48,892 nt of DNA from positions 1 through 48,892 of the forward strand of contig CACYBB010000015.1 in assembly GCA_902772585.1 (NCBI GenBank). The letters are read 5' to 3'. The notes beneath the pieces were generated by a model. It was not told the origin of the DNA and ran no database searches. It worked only from the letters and a program-made list of their open reading frames with translations. A program made the position numbers and the translations under genes. This DNA is from an uncultured Bacteroidales bacterium (GTDB lineage Bacteria; Bacteroidota; Bacteroidia; Bacteroidales; Bacteroidaceae). Shown one piece after another: positions 38,094 through 46,875 of this stretch (positions are counted from its first letter, which is position 1; the number at the start of each line of letters is the position of its first letter).

Positions 38094-39659
38094 TTATTTC
38101 GTTAAATCGTTTTCAATAATGTTCAGCATCTTGAATGTCGCCTTGATGGCAGCTTCCGTCTGGTCAGCATCAAGGCCGCGTGTACGCAACAAGCCGTCCT
38201 TGTAGTGCCATGAGATGACCGTTTGCACCAAGGCATCAGTACGACCACCAGGGGGAATACTGACCTGATAGTTGGCCAACGTGGGGAAGGTGCGGTCAAG
38301 ATATTTCTTATAGATGTGGCGCAGGGCTTTTACGAAAGCGTCATACTGACCATCGCCAACCGCACTTCCTTCAAACTCCTGACCATTGATTTCCACCTTG
38401 ATATTTGCACCTGGCTTCAGGCCATAGGCAGTTGTAACGATATAGCTAATCAACTTGACCTTATCCTCAGAACCGTCGTGTTTCAAGACGTCGCTGACGA
38501 TATAGGGCAGGTCTTCCTGAGTCACGATTTCCTTCTTGTCGCCCAGTTCCGTGATGCGCTCCGTCACACGACGCGTCTGCTCGGGAGTCAGTTCCAGTCC
38601 GAGTTCCTCGAGGTTCTTGGCAATATTGGCCTTTCCGCTATTCTTACCCAGCGCATACTCACGCTTACGACCGAATCGCTCAGGCATCAATTCGTTATAA
38701 TACAGCTTGTCTTTCGTGTCGCCATCGGCATGCACGCCTGCCACCTGCGTAAAGACGTTCTCACCAACAATCGGCTGATTGGGGGCAACACTAATACCGC
38801 TGAAACTCTCGACCATTCGAGAGAGGTCGTTCAACTGGCTCTCCACAATATTCGTCTTGGCATGGAACTGGTCCTTCAGGATAGCCTGCACGGAGGCCAT
38901 CGGCGCATTGCCGCAACGCTCCCCCAGCCCATTGACGGTGACGTGCAAACCACGAGCACCACTCAACACGGCCGCCAGCGAGTTAGAAACCGCAAGGTCG
39001 TAGTCGTTATGGGCATGGAAATCGAAATGCGTCTCAGGATAGCGCTTCATCATCTTGCGGAAATACTCGATGACCTGCAGGGGATTCATCACACCCAAGG
39101 TATCAGGCAGCATGAAACGCTTGATATTCGTTGCCACCAACTCGTCCATCAACTGATAGACGTATTCGGGCGAATCCTTCATACCGTTAGACCAGTCTTC
39201 CAAATACAGATTCACGCTGATGCCCTTGCTGGCAGCATATTCTAACTCCTTCTTGATGTCGCTGATGTGCTCCTCGGGGGTCTTGTGCAACTGGTGGGTG
39301 CAATGCTTCAGCGAGCCCTTCGCCAACAAGTTGACGACCTTTCCGCCACACTCGGCAATCCAGTCTATCGACTTGCCGCCATCCACGAAGCCCAACACCT
39401 CGACACGCTCCAGCAGTCCGTTCTTCTGGGCATAGGTGCATATCTTGGTAACGGCCTCACGCTCGCCTTCCGATACACGCGCCGATGCAATCTCGATACG
39501 ATCGACGTTGACATCAGACAACAGCTTACGAGCCATCACCAGTTTCTCATGAGGCAGGAACGAAACGCCATTGGTCTGTTCACCATCGCGCAACGTAGCG
39601 TCCATAATCTCTACGAAGGGCACCATGCGCTGATATGTATTTACCTCCTCTGCTCCCAT
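38094..39659 (-). CDS. LeuA-family acyltransferase, probably (R)-citramalate synthase
   Basis: A 521-residue second member of the isopropylmalate/citramalate/homocitrate synthase family. The DRE-TIM barrel has MDATLRDGEQTNGVSF, the metal motif HAHNDYDLAVSN, and VNGLGERCGNAP. GKNSGKANI and a C-terminal LeuA regulatory domain (about 390-520) follow. Since the operon already has a canonical leuA, this copy is best explained as a citramalate synthase (pyruvate + acetyl-CoA), whose product LeuCD and LeuB can convert to 2-oxobutyrate. The sequence cannot prove the substrate. The ATG at 39657-39659 overlaps leuD by 19 bp; a second ATG 11 codons later, just before VPFVEIMD, is an equally possible start. 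Confidence 0.85.
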   Translation of the reverse strand: MGAEEVNTYQRMVPFVEIMDATLRDGEQTNGVSFLPHEKLVMARKLLSDVNVDRIEIASARVSEGEREAVTKICTYAQKNGLLERVEVLGFVDGGKSIDWIAECGGKVVNLLAKGSLKHCTHQLHKTPEEHISDIKKELEYAASKGISVNLYLEDWSNGMKDSPEYVYQLMDELVATNIKRFMLPDTLGVMNPLQVIEYFRKMMKRYPETHFDFHAHNDYDLAVSNSLAAVLSGARGLHVTVNGLGERCGNAPMASVQAILKDQFHAKTNIVESQLNDLSRMVESFSGISVAPNQPIVGENVFTQVAGVHADGDTKDKLYYNELMPERFGRKREYALGKNSGKANIAKNLEELGLELTPEQTRRVTERITELGDKKEIVTQEDLPYIVSDVLKHDGSEDKVKLISYIVTTAYGLKPGANIKVEINGQEFEGSAVGDGQYDAFVKALRHIYKKYLDRTFPTLANYQVSIPPGGRTDALVQTVISWHYKDGLLRTRGLDADQTEAAIKATFKMLNIIENDLTK

Positions 39660-40234
39660 GCTTCTATCTTATTTTTATTTGCCACGAGGAAATCGATATC
39701 GTCCAATCCGTTCATCAGACAATGCTTCTTGTAGCCGTTGATATCAAAGTGCTCAGAATGGCCCGTCGTGAGATTGGTAACCGTCTGGTTGGGCAGATCA
39801 ACCTCGACCTGAGCATCAGGATTGTCTTGAATGGTTGAAAACAATTCAGACAGGAAAGCTTCTGATACCTGCACGGGCAACACGAAATTATTCAGTTCGT
39901 TGTTCTTGTGGATATCGGCGAAGAACGACGAGATAACCACGCGGAATCCATAGCCCGCAATGGCCCAAGCAGCATGTTCACGCGAAGAGCCAGAACCGAA
40001 GTTCTTGCCAGCCACGAGGATGCAGCCCTTATACTGGGGGTTGTTAAGGACAAAATCCTCATTCAACGAGCCATCGGCCTTATATCGCCAGTCGCGAAAC
40101 AGGTTGTCGCCAAAGAACTTCTCCTCCTTGGTGGTTGCCTTGAGGAAGCGTGCGGGGATAATCTGGTCGGTGTCCACATTCTCCAACGGAAGGGGCACAC
40201 AAGTCGATGTTATGATGTCAAATTTCTGTTTCAT
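39641..40234 (-). CDS. leuD: 3-isopropylmalate dehydratase small subunit
   Basis: A 197-residue aconitase-fold swivel subunit. Signatures: [15 protein letters not shown] near the start, [25 protein letters not shown] in the middle, and [19 protein letters not shown] near the C-terminus. It overlaps leuC by 4 bp (ATGA), as is usual for subunits made in equal amounts. With LeuC it isomerises 2- to 3-isopropylmalate, and probably also citramalate. Confidence 0.97.
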   Translation of the reverse strand: MKQKFDIITSTCVPLPLENVDTDQIIPARFLKATTKEEKFFGDNLFRDWRYKADGSLNEDFVLNNPQYKGCILVAGKNFGSGSSREHAAWAIAGYGFRVVISSFFADIHKNNELNNFVLPVQVSEAFLSELFSTIQDNPDAQVEVDLPNQTVTNLTTGHSEHFDINGYKKHCLMNGLDDIDFLVANKNKIEAWEQRR

Positions 40235-41607
40235 AATAGTGTTCTTGGGTCGGTTATTACTCCTGTGACGGCAGCTGCGGCTGCTACTAAAGGCGATGCA
40301 AGGATGGTGCGCGAACCAGGTCCCTGACGACCCTCAAAATTGCGGTTCGAGGTAGAAACGGCATACTTACCAGCAGGCACCTTGTCATCGTTCATAGCGA
40401 GGCAAGCCGAACAGCCAGGCTGACGAATTTCGAAGCCTGCATCTGCCAGCACTTTATCAAGACCTTCGGCCTCTATCTGCTGACGAACAACCCATGAACC
40501 GGGCACCAGCCAAGCCACAACGTTATCAGCCTTCTTGCGACCCTTGACGATAGAGGCAAAGGCGCAGAAGTCCTCAATGCGGCCATTGGTACAAGCACCC
40601 AAGAACACGTAATCAATAGGTTTGCCTAAGAGACACTCGCCAGCCTTGAAACCCATATACTGCAGGGCTTTCTCGAAGTTGGCATCACCACTCGCAGGAA
40701 TGGACTCCGTAATACCAATGCCCATACCTGGATTGGTGCCATAAGTGATACGTGGCTCGATATCCTTGGCATCGAACACCAGTTCCTTGTCGAAAATGGC
40801 ATCGTCGCCACTCTTCAGCGTCTTCCAATAGGCAACGGCTCTCTCCCACTCTTCACCCTTAGGGGCATATTCTTTACCTTTGATATAATCAAAGGTCACC
40901 TCATCGGGGGCAATAAAACCACCACGGGCACCCATCTCTATCGATAGGTTGCAAAGCGTCAGACGACCCTCCATGGAGAGGTTTTTAACCACCTCACCAG
41001 CATACTCGACAAAATAACCTGTAGCACCACTAGTGGTCAATTGCGCCATCAGGTACAGCGCGACGTCCTTCGCTGTCACGCCCTTAGCAAGCGTACCGTT
41101 AATCGTGATGCGCATCGATTTGGGTTTCTGTTGCAGAATGCATTGGGAAGCCATCACCATCTCTACCTCCGACGTGCCAATACCAAAGGCCACAGCGCCC
41201 ATCGCGCCATGCGTGGACGTGTGGGAGTCGCCACAGACGATGGTCATACCAGGCAGCGACAGTCCCTTTTCAGGACCTACCACATGAATGATGCCGTTGT
41301 CCTTGGAATACATGCCGAAATGCTTCAAACCGAAATCTTGGGCATTCTGCGCCAACGTGGCAACCTGCTTGGCAGAAATAGGGTCTTCGATGGGCTTGTC
41401 CTGATCATGGGTTGGCGTGTTGTGGTCGGGCATGCAGACAATCTGCTCGGGACGGAAACACTTCAGTCCCCTACTCCGCATACCCTCGAAGGCTTGCGGA
41501 GAGGTCACCTCATGGCAATAGAGGCGGTCAATATAGAGTTGTGTGGGACCATCGTCAACAACCTGTACGACGTGCTTGTCCCATATTTTATCGAAAAGTG
41601 TATTCAT
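40231..41607 (-). CDS. leuC: 3-isopropylmalate dehydratase large subunit
   Basis: A 458-residue [4Fe-4S] subunit. Landmarks: [46 protein letters not shown], the cluster Cys in [13 protein letters not shown], and GCSACLAMN. The C-terminus [17 protein letters not shown] is typical. It overlaps leuA by 4 bp upstream and leuD by 4 bp downstream. Confidence 0.97.
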   Translation of the reverse strand: MNTLFDKIWDKHVVQVVDDGPTQLYIDRLYCHEVTSPQAFEGMRSRGLKCFRPEQIVCMPDHNTPTHDQDKPIEDPISAKQVATLAQNAQDFGLKHFGMYSKDNGIIHVVGPEKGLSLPGMTIVCGDSHTSTHGAMGAVAFGIGTSEVEMVMASQCILQQKPKSMRITINGTLAKGVTAKDVALYLMAQLTTSGATGYFVEYAGEVVKNLSMEGRLTLCNLSIEMGARGGFIAPDEVTFDYIKGKEYAPKGEEWERAVAYWKTLKSGDDAIFDKELVFDAKDIEPRITYGTNPGMGIGITESIPASGDANFEKALQYMGFKAGECLLGKPIDYVFLGACTNGRIEDFCAFASIVKGRKKADNVVAWLVPGSWVVRQQIEAEGLDKVLADAGFEIRQPGCSACLAMNDDKVPAGKYAVSTSNRNFEGRQGPGSRTILASPLVAAAAAVTGVITDPRTLL

Positions 41608-43109
41608 TCGTCTTTCTGCTTAAATTTATTGATACAGTCGATATAAGCCTCAACGCTGGCAGTAACGATATCGGTATTGGCGCCAAAGCCATAGTAGAGA
41701 CTGCCGTCGTACTCTACCTGCATATGCACCTTACCAACATCGTCCGAGCCCTTGGAGATTGCCTGAATGGTAAACTCCTTCAGCGTCATCTGCTTCATGA
41801 TAATCTTCTTCAGCGCCTTAATGGCTGCATCGACAGGACCATTACCAGAGGCTGCAGCCTCGAACTTCTGACCAGAAATATCAAGTCCAATAGAGGCCAC
41901 ACTCTTTACGCCCTTACCTGTGGTAACCTGCAGGAAGTCGAGGCGAACAGCATGGGTATCGGCCGTATCAGCACCTGCCAACATCAAGGCATCGGCATCG
42001 GACACCTCCTTCTTCTGGTCGGCCAGCACAAGGAACTTCTCGTAAATCTTATCGAGTTTCTCCTCCGTGAGGTCAACACCATTCACATGCAGACGATGCT
42101 TCAAGGCTGCACGTCCACTACGAGCTGTTAGTACAATGCTGTTATCATCGATGCCCACATCCTTGGGATCCATAATCTCATAGGTATGCACATTCTTCAG
42201 CACACCATCTTGATGGATGCCGCTGGAGTGTGCAAAGGCATTACGCCCAACAATGGCTTTATTGGGCTGGATAGGCATATTCATCAGACTCGACACCATA
42301 CGACTGGTAGGATAAATCTTAGTGGTATTGATGTTCGTCTCGATGCCCAATCCCTTGTGACACTTCAGAATCATCGCAATCTCTTCGAGCGAGGTGTTAC
42401 CTGCGCGCTCACCAATACCATTGATGGTCACCTCCACTTGACGGGCACCCGCCATCACTCCATTGAAGGTGTTGGCAGTAGCCATTCCCAAATCATTATG
42501 ACAATGGGTTGAGATGATGGCACAATCAATATTATCGACATGCTCTTTCAGATATTTGATTTTATCAAAATACTCCTGAGGCAAGCAATAGCCAGTGGTA
42601 TCGGGGATATTGACAACAGTAGCGCCAGCCTTGATAACGGCCTCAACGACACGTGCCAGATACTCATTATCTGTGCGACCTGCATCCTCACAATAGAACT
42701 CAACATCGTCCACAAAACGCTTGGCATACTTCGTAGCAGCAACAGCACGTTCCAGAATCTCTTCACGGGTAGAATTGAACTTAAACTTGATGTGCTCATC
42801 TGAGGTACCAATACCGGTGTGGATACGCTTGTGCTTAGCATACTTCAAAGCATCAAAAGCAACTTCGATATCACGCTCAACGGCACGAGTCAGCGCACAG
42901 ATAGTGGGCCACGTGACGGCCTTGGAAATCTCAATGACCGAATTGAAATCACCTGGAGAACTAATAGGAAAACCTGCCTCAATTACATCAACGCCTAACT
43001 GCTCAAGCGCCTTAGCTACCTGAATCTTCTCAACAGTATTCAACTGACAACCGGGCACCTGCTCGCCATCACGAAGTGTTGTGTCGAAAATAAACAATCT
43101 GTCACTCAT
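41604..43109 (-). CDS. leuA: 2-isopropylmalate synthase
   Basis: First enzyme of the leucine branch (2-oxoisovalerate + acetyl-CoA), 501 residues. The TIM barrel starts [17 protein letters not shown]; the metal motif is [14 protein letters not shown], and [15 protein letters not shown] and GIHQDGVLK follow. The C-terminal allosteric domain spans about 385-495. It is the first structural gene of the operon, 109 bases beyond the leader-peptide stop and downstream of the attenuator. Confidence 0.97.
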   Translation of the reverse strand: MSDRLFIFDTTLRDGEQVPGCQLNTVEKIQVAKALEQLGVDVIEAGFPISSPGDFNSVIEISKAVTWPTICALTRAVERDIEVAFDALKYAKHKRIHTGIGTSDEHIKFKFNSTREEILERAVAATKYAKRFVDDVEFYCEDAGRTDNEYLARVVEAVIKAGATVVNIPDTTGYCLPQEYFDKIKYLKEHVDNIDCAIISTHCHNDLGMATANTFNGVMAGARQVEVTINGIGERAGNTSLEEIAMILKCHKGLGIETNINTTKIYPTSRMVSSLMNMPIQPNKAIVGRNAFAHSSGIHQDGVLKNVHTYEIMDPKDVGIDDNSIVLTARSGRAALKHRLHVNGVDLTEEKLDKIYEKFLVLADQKKEVSDADALMLAGADTADTHAVRLDFLQVTTGKGVKSVASIGLDISGQKFEAAASGNGPVDAAIKALKKIIMKQMTLKEFTIQAISKGSDDVGKVHMQVEYDGSLYYGFGANTDIVTASVEAYIDCINKFKQKDE

Positions 43110-43149
43110 CTCTCTAATATTTTTCGTTAATACGTTATCGTTGCCACGA

Positions 43150-43192
43150 CAAAAACGAAAAAGCCTCTCTACACCCGGAAGTGAGAAAGGCT
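43150..43192 (-). terminator. Attenuator terminator before leuA
   Basis: On the minus strand, AGCCTTTCT pairs with AGAGAGGCT (one G-U), and CAC pairs with GUG around a TTCCGG loop (43162-43192). Runs TTTTT-CG-TTTTT follow immediately (43150-43161). No gene ends here; the hairpin lies between the leader peptide and leuA. Its 5' side contains TCACTTCCGG (43175-43184), exactly complementary to the leader segment at 43235-43244. Confidence 0.88.
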
Positions 43193-43218
43193 CTGTATCG
43201 TACTGTCTTATACCTTAA

Positions 43219-43299
43219 TTATATACATACCCTATCACTTCCGGCAGCTTTACGCAGTCGAATAATAATAATGGCGTTAATCAGATTAAGACTTTTCAT
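43219..43299 (-). CDS. Branched-chain amino acid leader peptide
   Basis: A 26-codon reading frame beginning MKSLNLINAIIIIRLRK and ending DRVCI. It has six Ile (four in a row at codons 10-13, all ATT), three Leu and one Val. The start lies 24 bases downstream of the -7 box, so it is the first open frame on the mRNA. Codons about 19-22 overlap an antiterminator segment. A ribosome stalled at the Ile run leaves that segment free; one that reaches the stop codon covers it. This is the classical layout of amino-acid attenuation. The mechanism is inferred from the sequence geometry. Confidence 0.85.
   Translation of the reverse strand: MKSLNLINAIIIIRLRKAAGSDRVCI
43235..43244 (-). promoter_or_regulatory. 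Antiterminator segment of the leu attenuator
   Basis: CCGGAAGTGA on the minus strand pairs over 10 bases with TCACTTCCGG at 43175-43184, the 5' half of the terminator. It starts 17 bases after the last of the four Ile codons, just outside a stalled ribosome. Confidence 0.8.
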
Positions 43300-43322
43300 C
43301 GTTCTTTTTTACTTATCGGCTG

Positions 43323-43354
43323 CAAAGTTAAGCAATTCCCACGAAAACAACAAA
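43323..43354 (-). promoter_or_regulatory. Promoter of the leu operon
   Basis: On the minus strand, TTTG (43351-43354) is followed after 20 bases by TAACTTTG (43323-43330), a perfect -7 box. The -33 box abuts the terminator of the upstream DUF4301 gene. Confidence 0.78.
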
Positions 43355-43392
43355 CAAATCGCAACTTTTTTTGATGTAAAAGTTGCGATTTG
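43355..43392 (-). terminator. Terminator after the DUF4301 gene
   Basis: A perfect 15-bp stem CAAATCGCAACTTTT / AAAAGTTGCGATTTG with an 8-base loop, followed on the minus strand by TTTGTTGTTTT. It lies 15 bases past the stop codon at 43407. Confidence 0.85.
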
Positions 43393-43406
43393 CAATATTT
43401 TCAACC

Positions 43407-44906
43407 TTATTGATGTTGGTCTCTCAACAAATCGTTGACGGTCTTAACAGGATTGAACGTGCCAAGAGGAACTTCCACAAAGACGGTAGACCAATTGCTC
43501 ATAGCACCATTCCACAAACCGGGAAGCTCCAATGCTTGCAGTTCCTTACCACTCTTTGACTTTTGTGAGATAAAGCCAGTGGTGGGATCAACAAACTTGG
43601 GCAGGTCGAAGGCATTGCCCTTATAGTCCTTCACAGCGCAGACAAGATCAACAGGATTGAAATGAGTGCCCTTGGTAAACATCTCCATATATTCCTTGTT
43701 CGACTTGTCAATCTGGCTGGACTCCAGAATCTGCAAACTAACAGTACCATCTTGGTTGTAGGTCAGGAACGGACCACCACCAGGCTCACCGACATTCTTC
43801 ACGACACCACAAACGCGCATCGGGCGATTCAGCTTCTCGCGCAGGTAAGCAGCATCAACCTTCTTACCCTTCGGATCGGTACAGAGATTCTTTTCTACAA
43901 ACTGAGCAATCTCGGCAATCTGTGCATCGGTAGCTCCTGCATCCAGCAGACGCAGATACTCGAATGCCTTCTGCTGCAGTTCTATCAGCACACCGGCAAT
44001 AATCTGCTTCCAGATAACTGTCTCGCTCTTAAGACGATCAGGAACGACATTATCAATATTCTTCACGAAGATAACATCAGCATCAATCTCGTTAAGATTC
44101 TCAATCAGAGCACCATGACCACCAGGACGGAACAACAGCGAACCATCTGAGTTGCGGAATGGGGTGCCGTCAGGATTAGCAGCAACTGTATCGGTACTGG
44201 GTTTCTGTTCAGAGAAACTAATATCATAGTGAACGCCAAACTTCTGAGCATACAAATCAGCTTTTTGAGCAACCTTCTGCTTGAAAAGCTCCATGTGCTC
44301 GTGAGATACAGTAAAATGCACATAAGCCTCACCATTGGATGCGGCATAAAGAGCACCTTCCACCAAGTGTTCCTCCATCGGAGTGCGTGGTCCCTCAGTA
44401 TAGTTGTGGAACAACAGCAAGCCCTTAGGCAACTGACCATAGTTCATTCCCTCAGCTTTCAGCATATTGGCAGCAACAGCCTTATAATTTCCTTCAGCCA
44501 TCAAAGCTCTAATACCTTTGCCATTATTCTTCTGGCAGACGGCATCGAGCTCGTCATAAAAGGCAAACTTCTCAATATTATCAAAATACTTCTTCTCGAA
44601 ATCAGTAGTGGGCTTGTCGTAGTCGGCATCGACAAAGGCAAACATATCCTTGAACATGCGGCTGGCTGCACCTGAGGCAGGTACAAACTTCACCACCTTC
44701 TTGCCTTGTGCCTTGTATTTCTGCCAAGCATCGACAAAGTGCTTACGCTCAGCATCATTGGGGGCAACAATACCACGACCGATAGCTGCAGCGGCCTCTA
44801 ACTTAAGAAATGGGAAACCAGTTTTAAACTGTCCGAGTTGGGTCTCAATCTGCTGCTCAGAGATTCCTTTCTGAGCAAGCTGTTTTAAATCTTGTTGTGT
44901 CAGCAT
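43407..44906 (-). CDS. DUF4301 family protein (nucleotidyltransferase-like)
   Basis: A 499-residue protein of a Bacteroidetes family of unknown function. KVVKFVPASGAASRMFKDMFAF (residues about 69-90) resembles the nucleotide-binding start of UDP-sugar pyrophosphorylases. FRPGGHGALIENLNEIDADVIFVKNIDNVVP (about 262-292) matches their second conserved block in style. KGLLLFHNY and RTPMEEHLVEGALYAA are further conserved-looking blocks. I infer a sugar-nucleotide or related nucleotidyltransferase fold; the substrate is unknown. It is monocistronic with a consensus promoter and a strong terminator. Confidence 0.85.
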   Translation of the reverse strand: MLTQQDLKQLAQKGISEQQIETQLGQFKTGFPFLKLEAAAAIGRGIVAPNDAERKHFVDAWQKYKAQGKKVVKFVPASGAASRMFKDMFAFVDADYDKPTTDFEKKYFDNIEKFAFYDELDAVCQKNNGKGIRALMAEGNYKAVAANMLKAEGMNYGQLPKGLLLFHNYTEGPRTPMEEHLVEGALYAASNGEAYVHFTVSHEHMELFKQKVAQKADLYAQKFGVHYDISFSEQKPSTDTVAANPDGTPFRNSDGSLLFRPGGHGALIENLNEIDADVIFVKNIDNVVPDRLKSETVIWKQIIAGVLIELQQKAFEYLRLLDAGATDAQIAEIAQFVEKNLCTDPKGKKVDAAYLREKLNRPMRVCGVVKNVGEPGGGPFLTYNQDGTVSLQILESSQIDKSNKEYMEMFTKGTHFNPVDLVCAVKDYKGNAFDLPKFVDPTTGFISQKSKSGKELQALELPGLWNGAMSNWSTVFVEVPLGTFNPVKTVNDLLRDQHQ

Positions 44907-44936
44907 AATGTCCTTAGTGTTTTAAGTTATTGGTTG

Positions 44937-44967
44937 CAAATTTACAAAGAAATCTTGCATCTACAAA
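44937..44967 (-). promoter_or_regulatory. Promoter of the DUF4301 gene
   Basis: On the minus strand, TTTG (44964-44967) is followed after exactly 19 bases by TAAATTTG (44937-44944). Both boxes are perfect. The leader is about 25 bases. Confidence 0.82.
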
Positions 44968-45015
44968 ATAATTATCCAACTATTTTACCAAATAAGGCAA
45001 AGAAATGCACATTTC

Positions 45016-46116
45016 TTATGAACATACCTCGTTCATGCATATATCATGCCCCTCGGTTGGAACTTCTGCAACACGTTGAAAAGGGAAACAAACTCCTATT
45101 TTTTTCAGATATGGATGCGCAGCCAGAAAGCGGTCATAATAACCACGACCACGTCCCAAACGATGACCAGCAGCATCGAAAGCCATACCAGGGACAAGAG
45201 CAACATCGACTATATCATAATCGGTAAAGAGTTCTCCATTTGGTTCTAATATATGGAAAGCACCCTCCATTAAATCTTCCTGCGAAACATAGCGTCGCAA
45301 CTCCATCGTTTCATCACCCGTTACTTTTGGCAAGACAACATGTTTCCCTTGTTCTACCAGCCAGTTGATGAGCAGACGGATATCCACCTCGTCAGGCAAT
45401 GGCCAATAGGCCATTATCGTATGACTATCAGCCAACTTGTTTTTCAACTGCTCCACGATATTTGCTGACATCACAGGCAACAGTTCCTGATGCTGATGTT
45501 TAGCCTCACGCATCTGCTGACGTAACACGGGTTTGGTAAGTGCCTGACGCGCAGAAAATTCACAACCACAATATTGCTGATTGTAAAAACCATACTCCTT
45601 GAGCAACTGGTTTCTACGCTCCTGCAAACCTCCCTTACGCCAGTTTTGGGCCCAAAAGGTAACATTATTGCCAACAGCCTGCTCAGCTGCAAGACCTGCA
45701 CGCTCTATCTGCTCCAAACTCTTCCAACGGCTGGAAGCCAGGGTTGTTGCAAAATAACGAATGCCTAATTCATGTGCTTTGCGAGCGGCAGCTGTGAGTC
45801 GCAAGGTGAAGCATTGTTCACAACGACGTCCTCGTTCAGGTTCATTTTCCAGTCCACAGACACTTGTACGCCACACCTCATGATTATAGTCATCATCTAT
45901 CCACTCAATGCCTAACGATACTGCATGGCGCTTACTTTCCTCCTTGCGAATCTCATATTCCTCACGAGGCCAAATATTGGGATTATAGTAGTAGATGGTC
46001 GGGCGCACACCATTCGCGATCAGCCATTCAACGATGGCCGACGAACAAGGAGCGCAACACGCATGCAACAGCACACGATCACAATCCGCGGGCTTTCCAA
46101 ATGCGTTCTTTGGCAT
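45016..46116 (-). CDS. Fusion of epoxyqueuosine reductase QueH and 5-formyl-THF cyclo-ligase
   Basis: A 366-residue two-domain protein. Residues about 10-192 are QueH (DUF208), which makes queuosine from epoxyqueuosine in tRNA: LLHACCAPCSSA (C20, C21, C24), RRCEQCF (C99, C102) and YCGCEFSARQ (C183, C185). Residues about 197-366 are a complete 5-formyltetrahydrofolate cyclo-ligase: LRQQMREAKHQHQ start, IMAYWPLPDEVDIR, and the ATP/substrate loop GHRLGRGRGYYDRFL. The two are joined without a stop or frameshift. I start it at 46114-46116; an upstream in-frame Met lies deeper in the preceding gene. The 5' end overlaps the DnaJ gene by 38 bp. Confidence 0.9.
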   Translation of the reverse strand: MPKNAFGKPADCDRVLLHACCAPCSSAIVEWLIANGVRPTIYYYNPNIWPREEYEIRKEESKRHAVSLGIEWIDDDYNHEVWRTSVCGLENEPERGRRCEQCFTLRLTAAARKAHELGIRYFATTLASSRWKSLEQIERAGLAAEQAVGNNVTFWAQNWRKGGLQERRNQLLKEYGFYNQQYCGCEFSARQALTKPVLRQQMREAKHQHQELLPVMSANIVEQLKNKLADSHTIMAYWPLPDEVDIRLLINWLVEQGKHVVLPKVTGDETMELRRYVSQEDLMEGAFHILEPNGELFTDYDIVDVALVPGMAFDAAGHRLGRGRGYYDRFLAAHPYLKKIGVCFPFQRVAEVPTEGHDICMNEVCS

Positions 46117-46864
46117 CGTTGATTTCCTGGAACTTCTTCTCAGCGGCCTTGCGGATATCCTCACCCAACGCAGCCACCTTGTCAGGATGATGGTTTAGCG
46201 CCAAATTGCGGTAGGCTCGCTTCACCTCAGCATCAGTAGCATTAGGTGAGACACCCAACACCTTGTAAGCTGATTCCAAATCATCCTTACCCATACCCAG
46301 CATCGAATCAATCTCATCAATGGACATCTGCATCCATTGGGCACACTCCTTCATCGCAACGACTTCCGTAGCATCCACATGCCCATCAGCTTGCGAAATC
46401 ATGACGAGGAAATTCAGCAACTGCAGACGCTGAGAATAGTCCATATTCTGAGCTATCTGTCGACAACAGTCAGCAACAGTATTCTTAAACTGTTGCTCCC
46501 CTACTCGCTTCTGCTCGTCGAACAGACGACGCAGGATTTCGTCACCCTGCTGACTGGCCACATCGCCAAAGTTCTGGCGCAGCATGTTGCGAACCAATTC
46601 CATCTCTGAGTGCATCACCTTGCCATCAGCCTTGATGATATATGAGGCCAGCACCAACATCGAAAACAGAAAACTATTTCGCTGTCCCTGTGCAGCCCTC
46701 GTCTGATAACCACCATAGCCATCATAGGCACCCTGTGTTTCTGGAGTATTCACCCCATCGAGCATATTGTCGAGAAAACCACCCAACACAATGCCAGCTA
46801 GTGCTCCTAAGGGTCCCCCACTCATGAATCCGAGGATTCCTCCAATCCATTTTCCTAATGCCAT
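46079..46864 (-). CDS. TerB-DnaJ domain protein (DjlA-like)
   Basis: A 261-residue co-chaperone. The N-terminal glycine-rich hydrophobic segment (WIGGILGFMSGGPLGALAGI) may sit in the membrane. A TerB-like helical domain spans about 65-180, with ASYIIKADGKVMHSEME and ISQADGHVDATEV. The J domain is at the C-terminus (about 193-261): YKVLGVSPNATDAEVKRAYR and the HPD motif in NHHPDKVA. I use the ATG at 46862-46864; a GTG one codon earlier is possible. It lies 11 bases after the HD-domain gene. Confidence 0.92.
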   Translation of the reverse strand: MALGKWIGGILGFMSGGPLGALAGIVLGGFLDNMLDGVNTPETQGAYDGYGGYQTRAAQGQRNSFLFSMLVLASYIIKADGKVMHSEMELVRNMLRQNFGDVASQQGDEILRRLFDEQKRVGEQQFKNTVADCCRQIAQNMDYSQRLQLLNFLVMISQADGHVDATEVVAMKECAQWMQMSIDEIDSMLGMGKDDLESAYKVLGVSPNATDAEVKRAYRNLALNHHPDKVAALGEDIRKAAEKKFQEINDAKERIWKARGL

Positions 46865-46875
46865 CACTTATCACT

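Noticed and set aside
43193-43406. tRNA or riboswitch in the leu leader
   Set aside because: No cloverleaf or T-box-like motif is visible. The leader peptide plus terminator explains the structure.
46117-46164. Upstream Met (46164) as the start of the QueH fusion
   Set aside because: It adds 16 basic residues not typical of QueH and lies deeper inside the DnaJ gene. The ATG at 46116 gives a normal QueH N-terminus.
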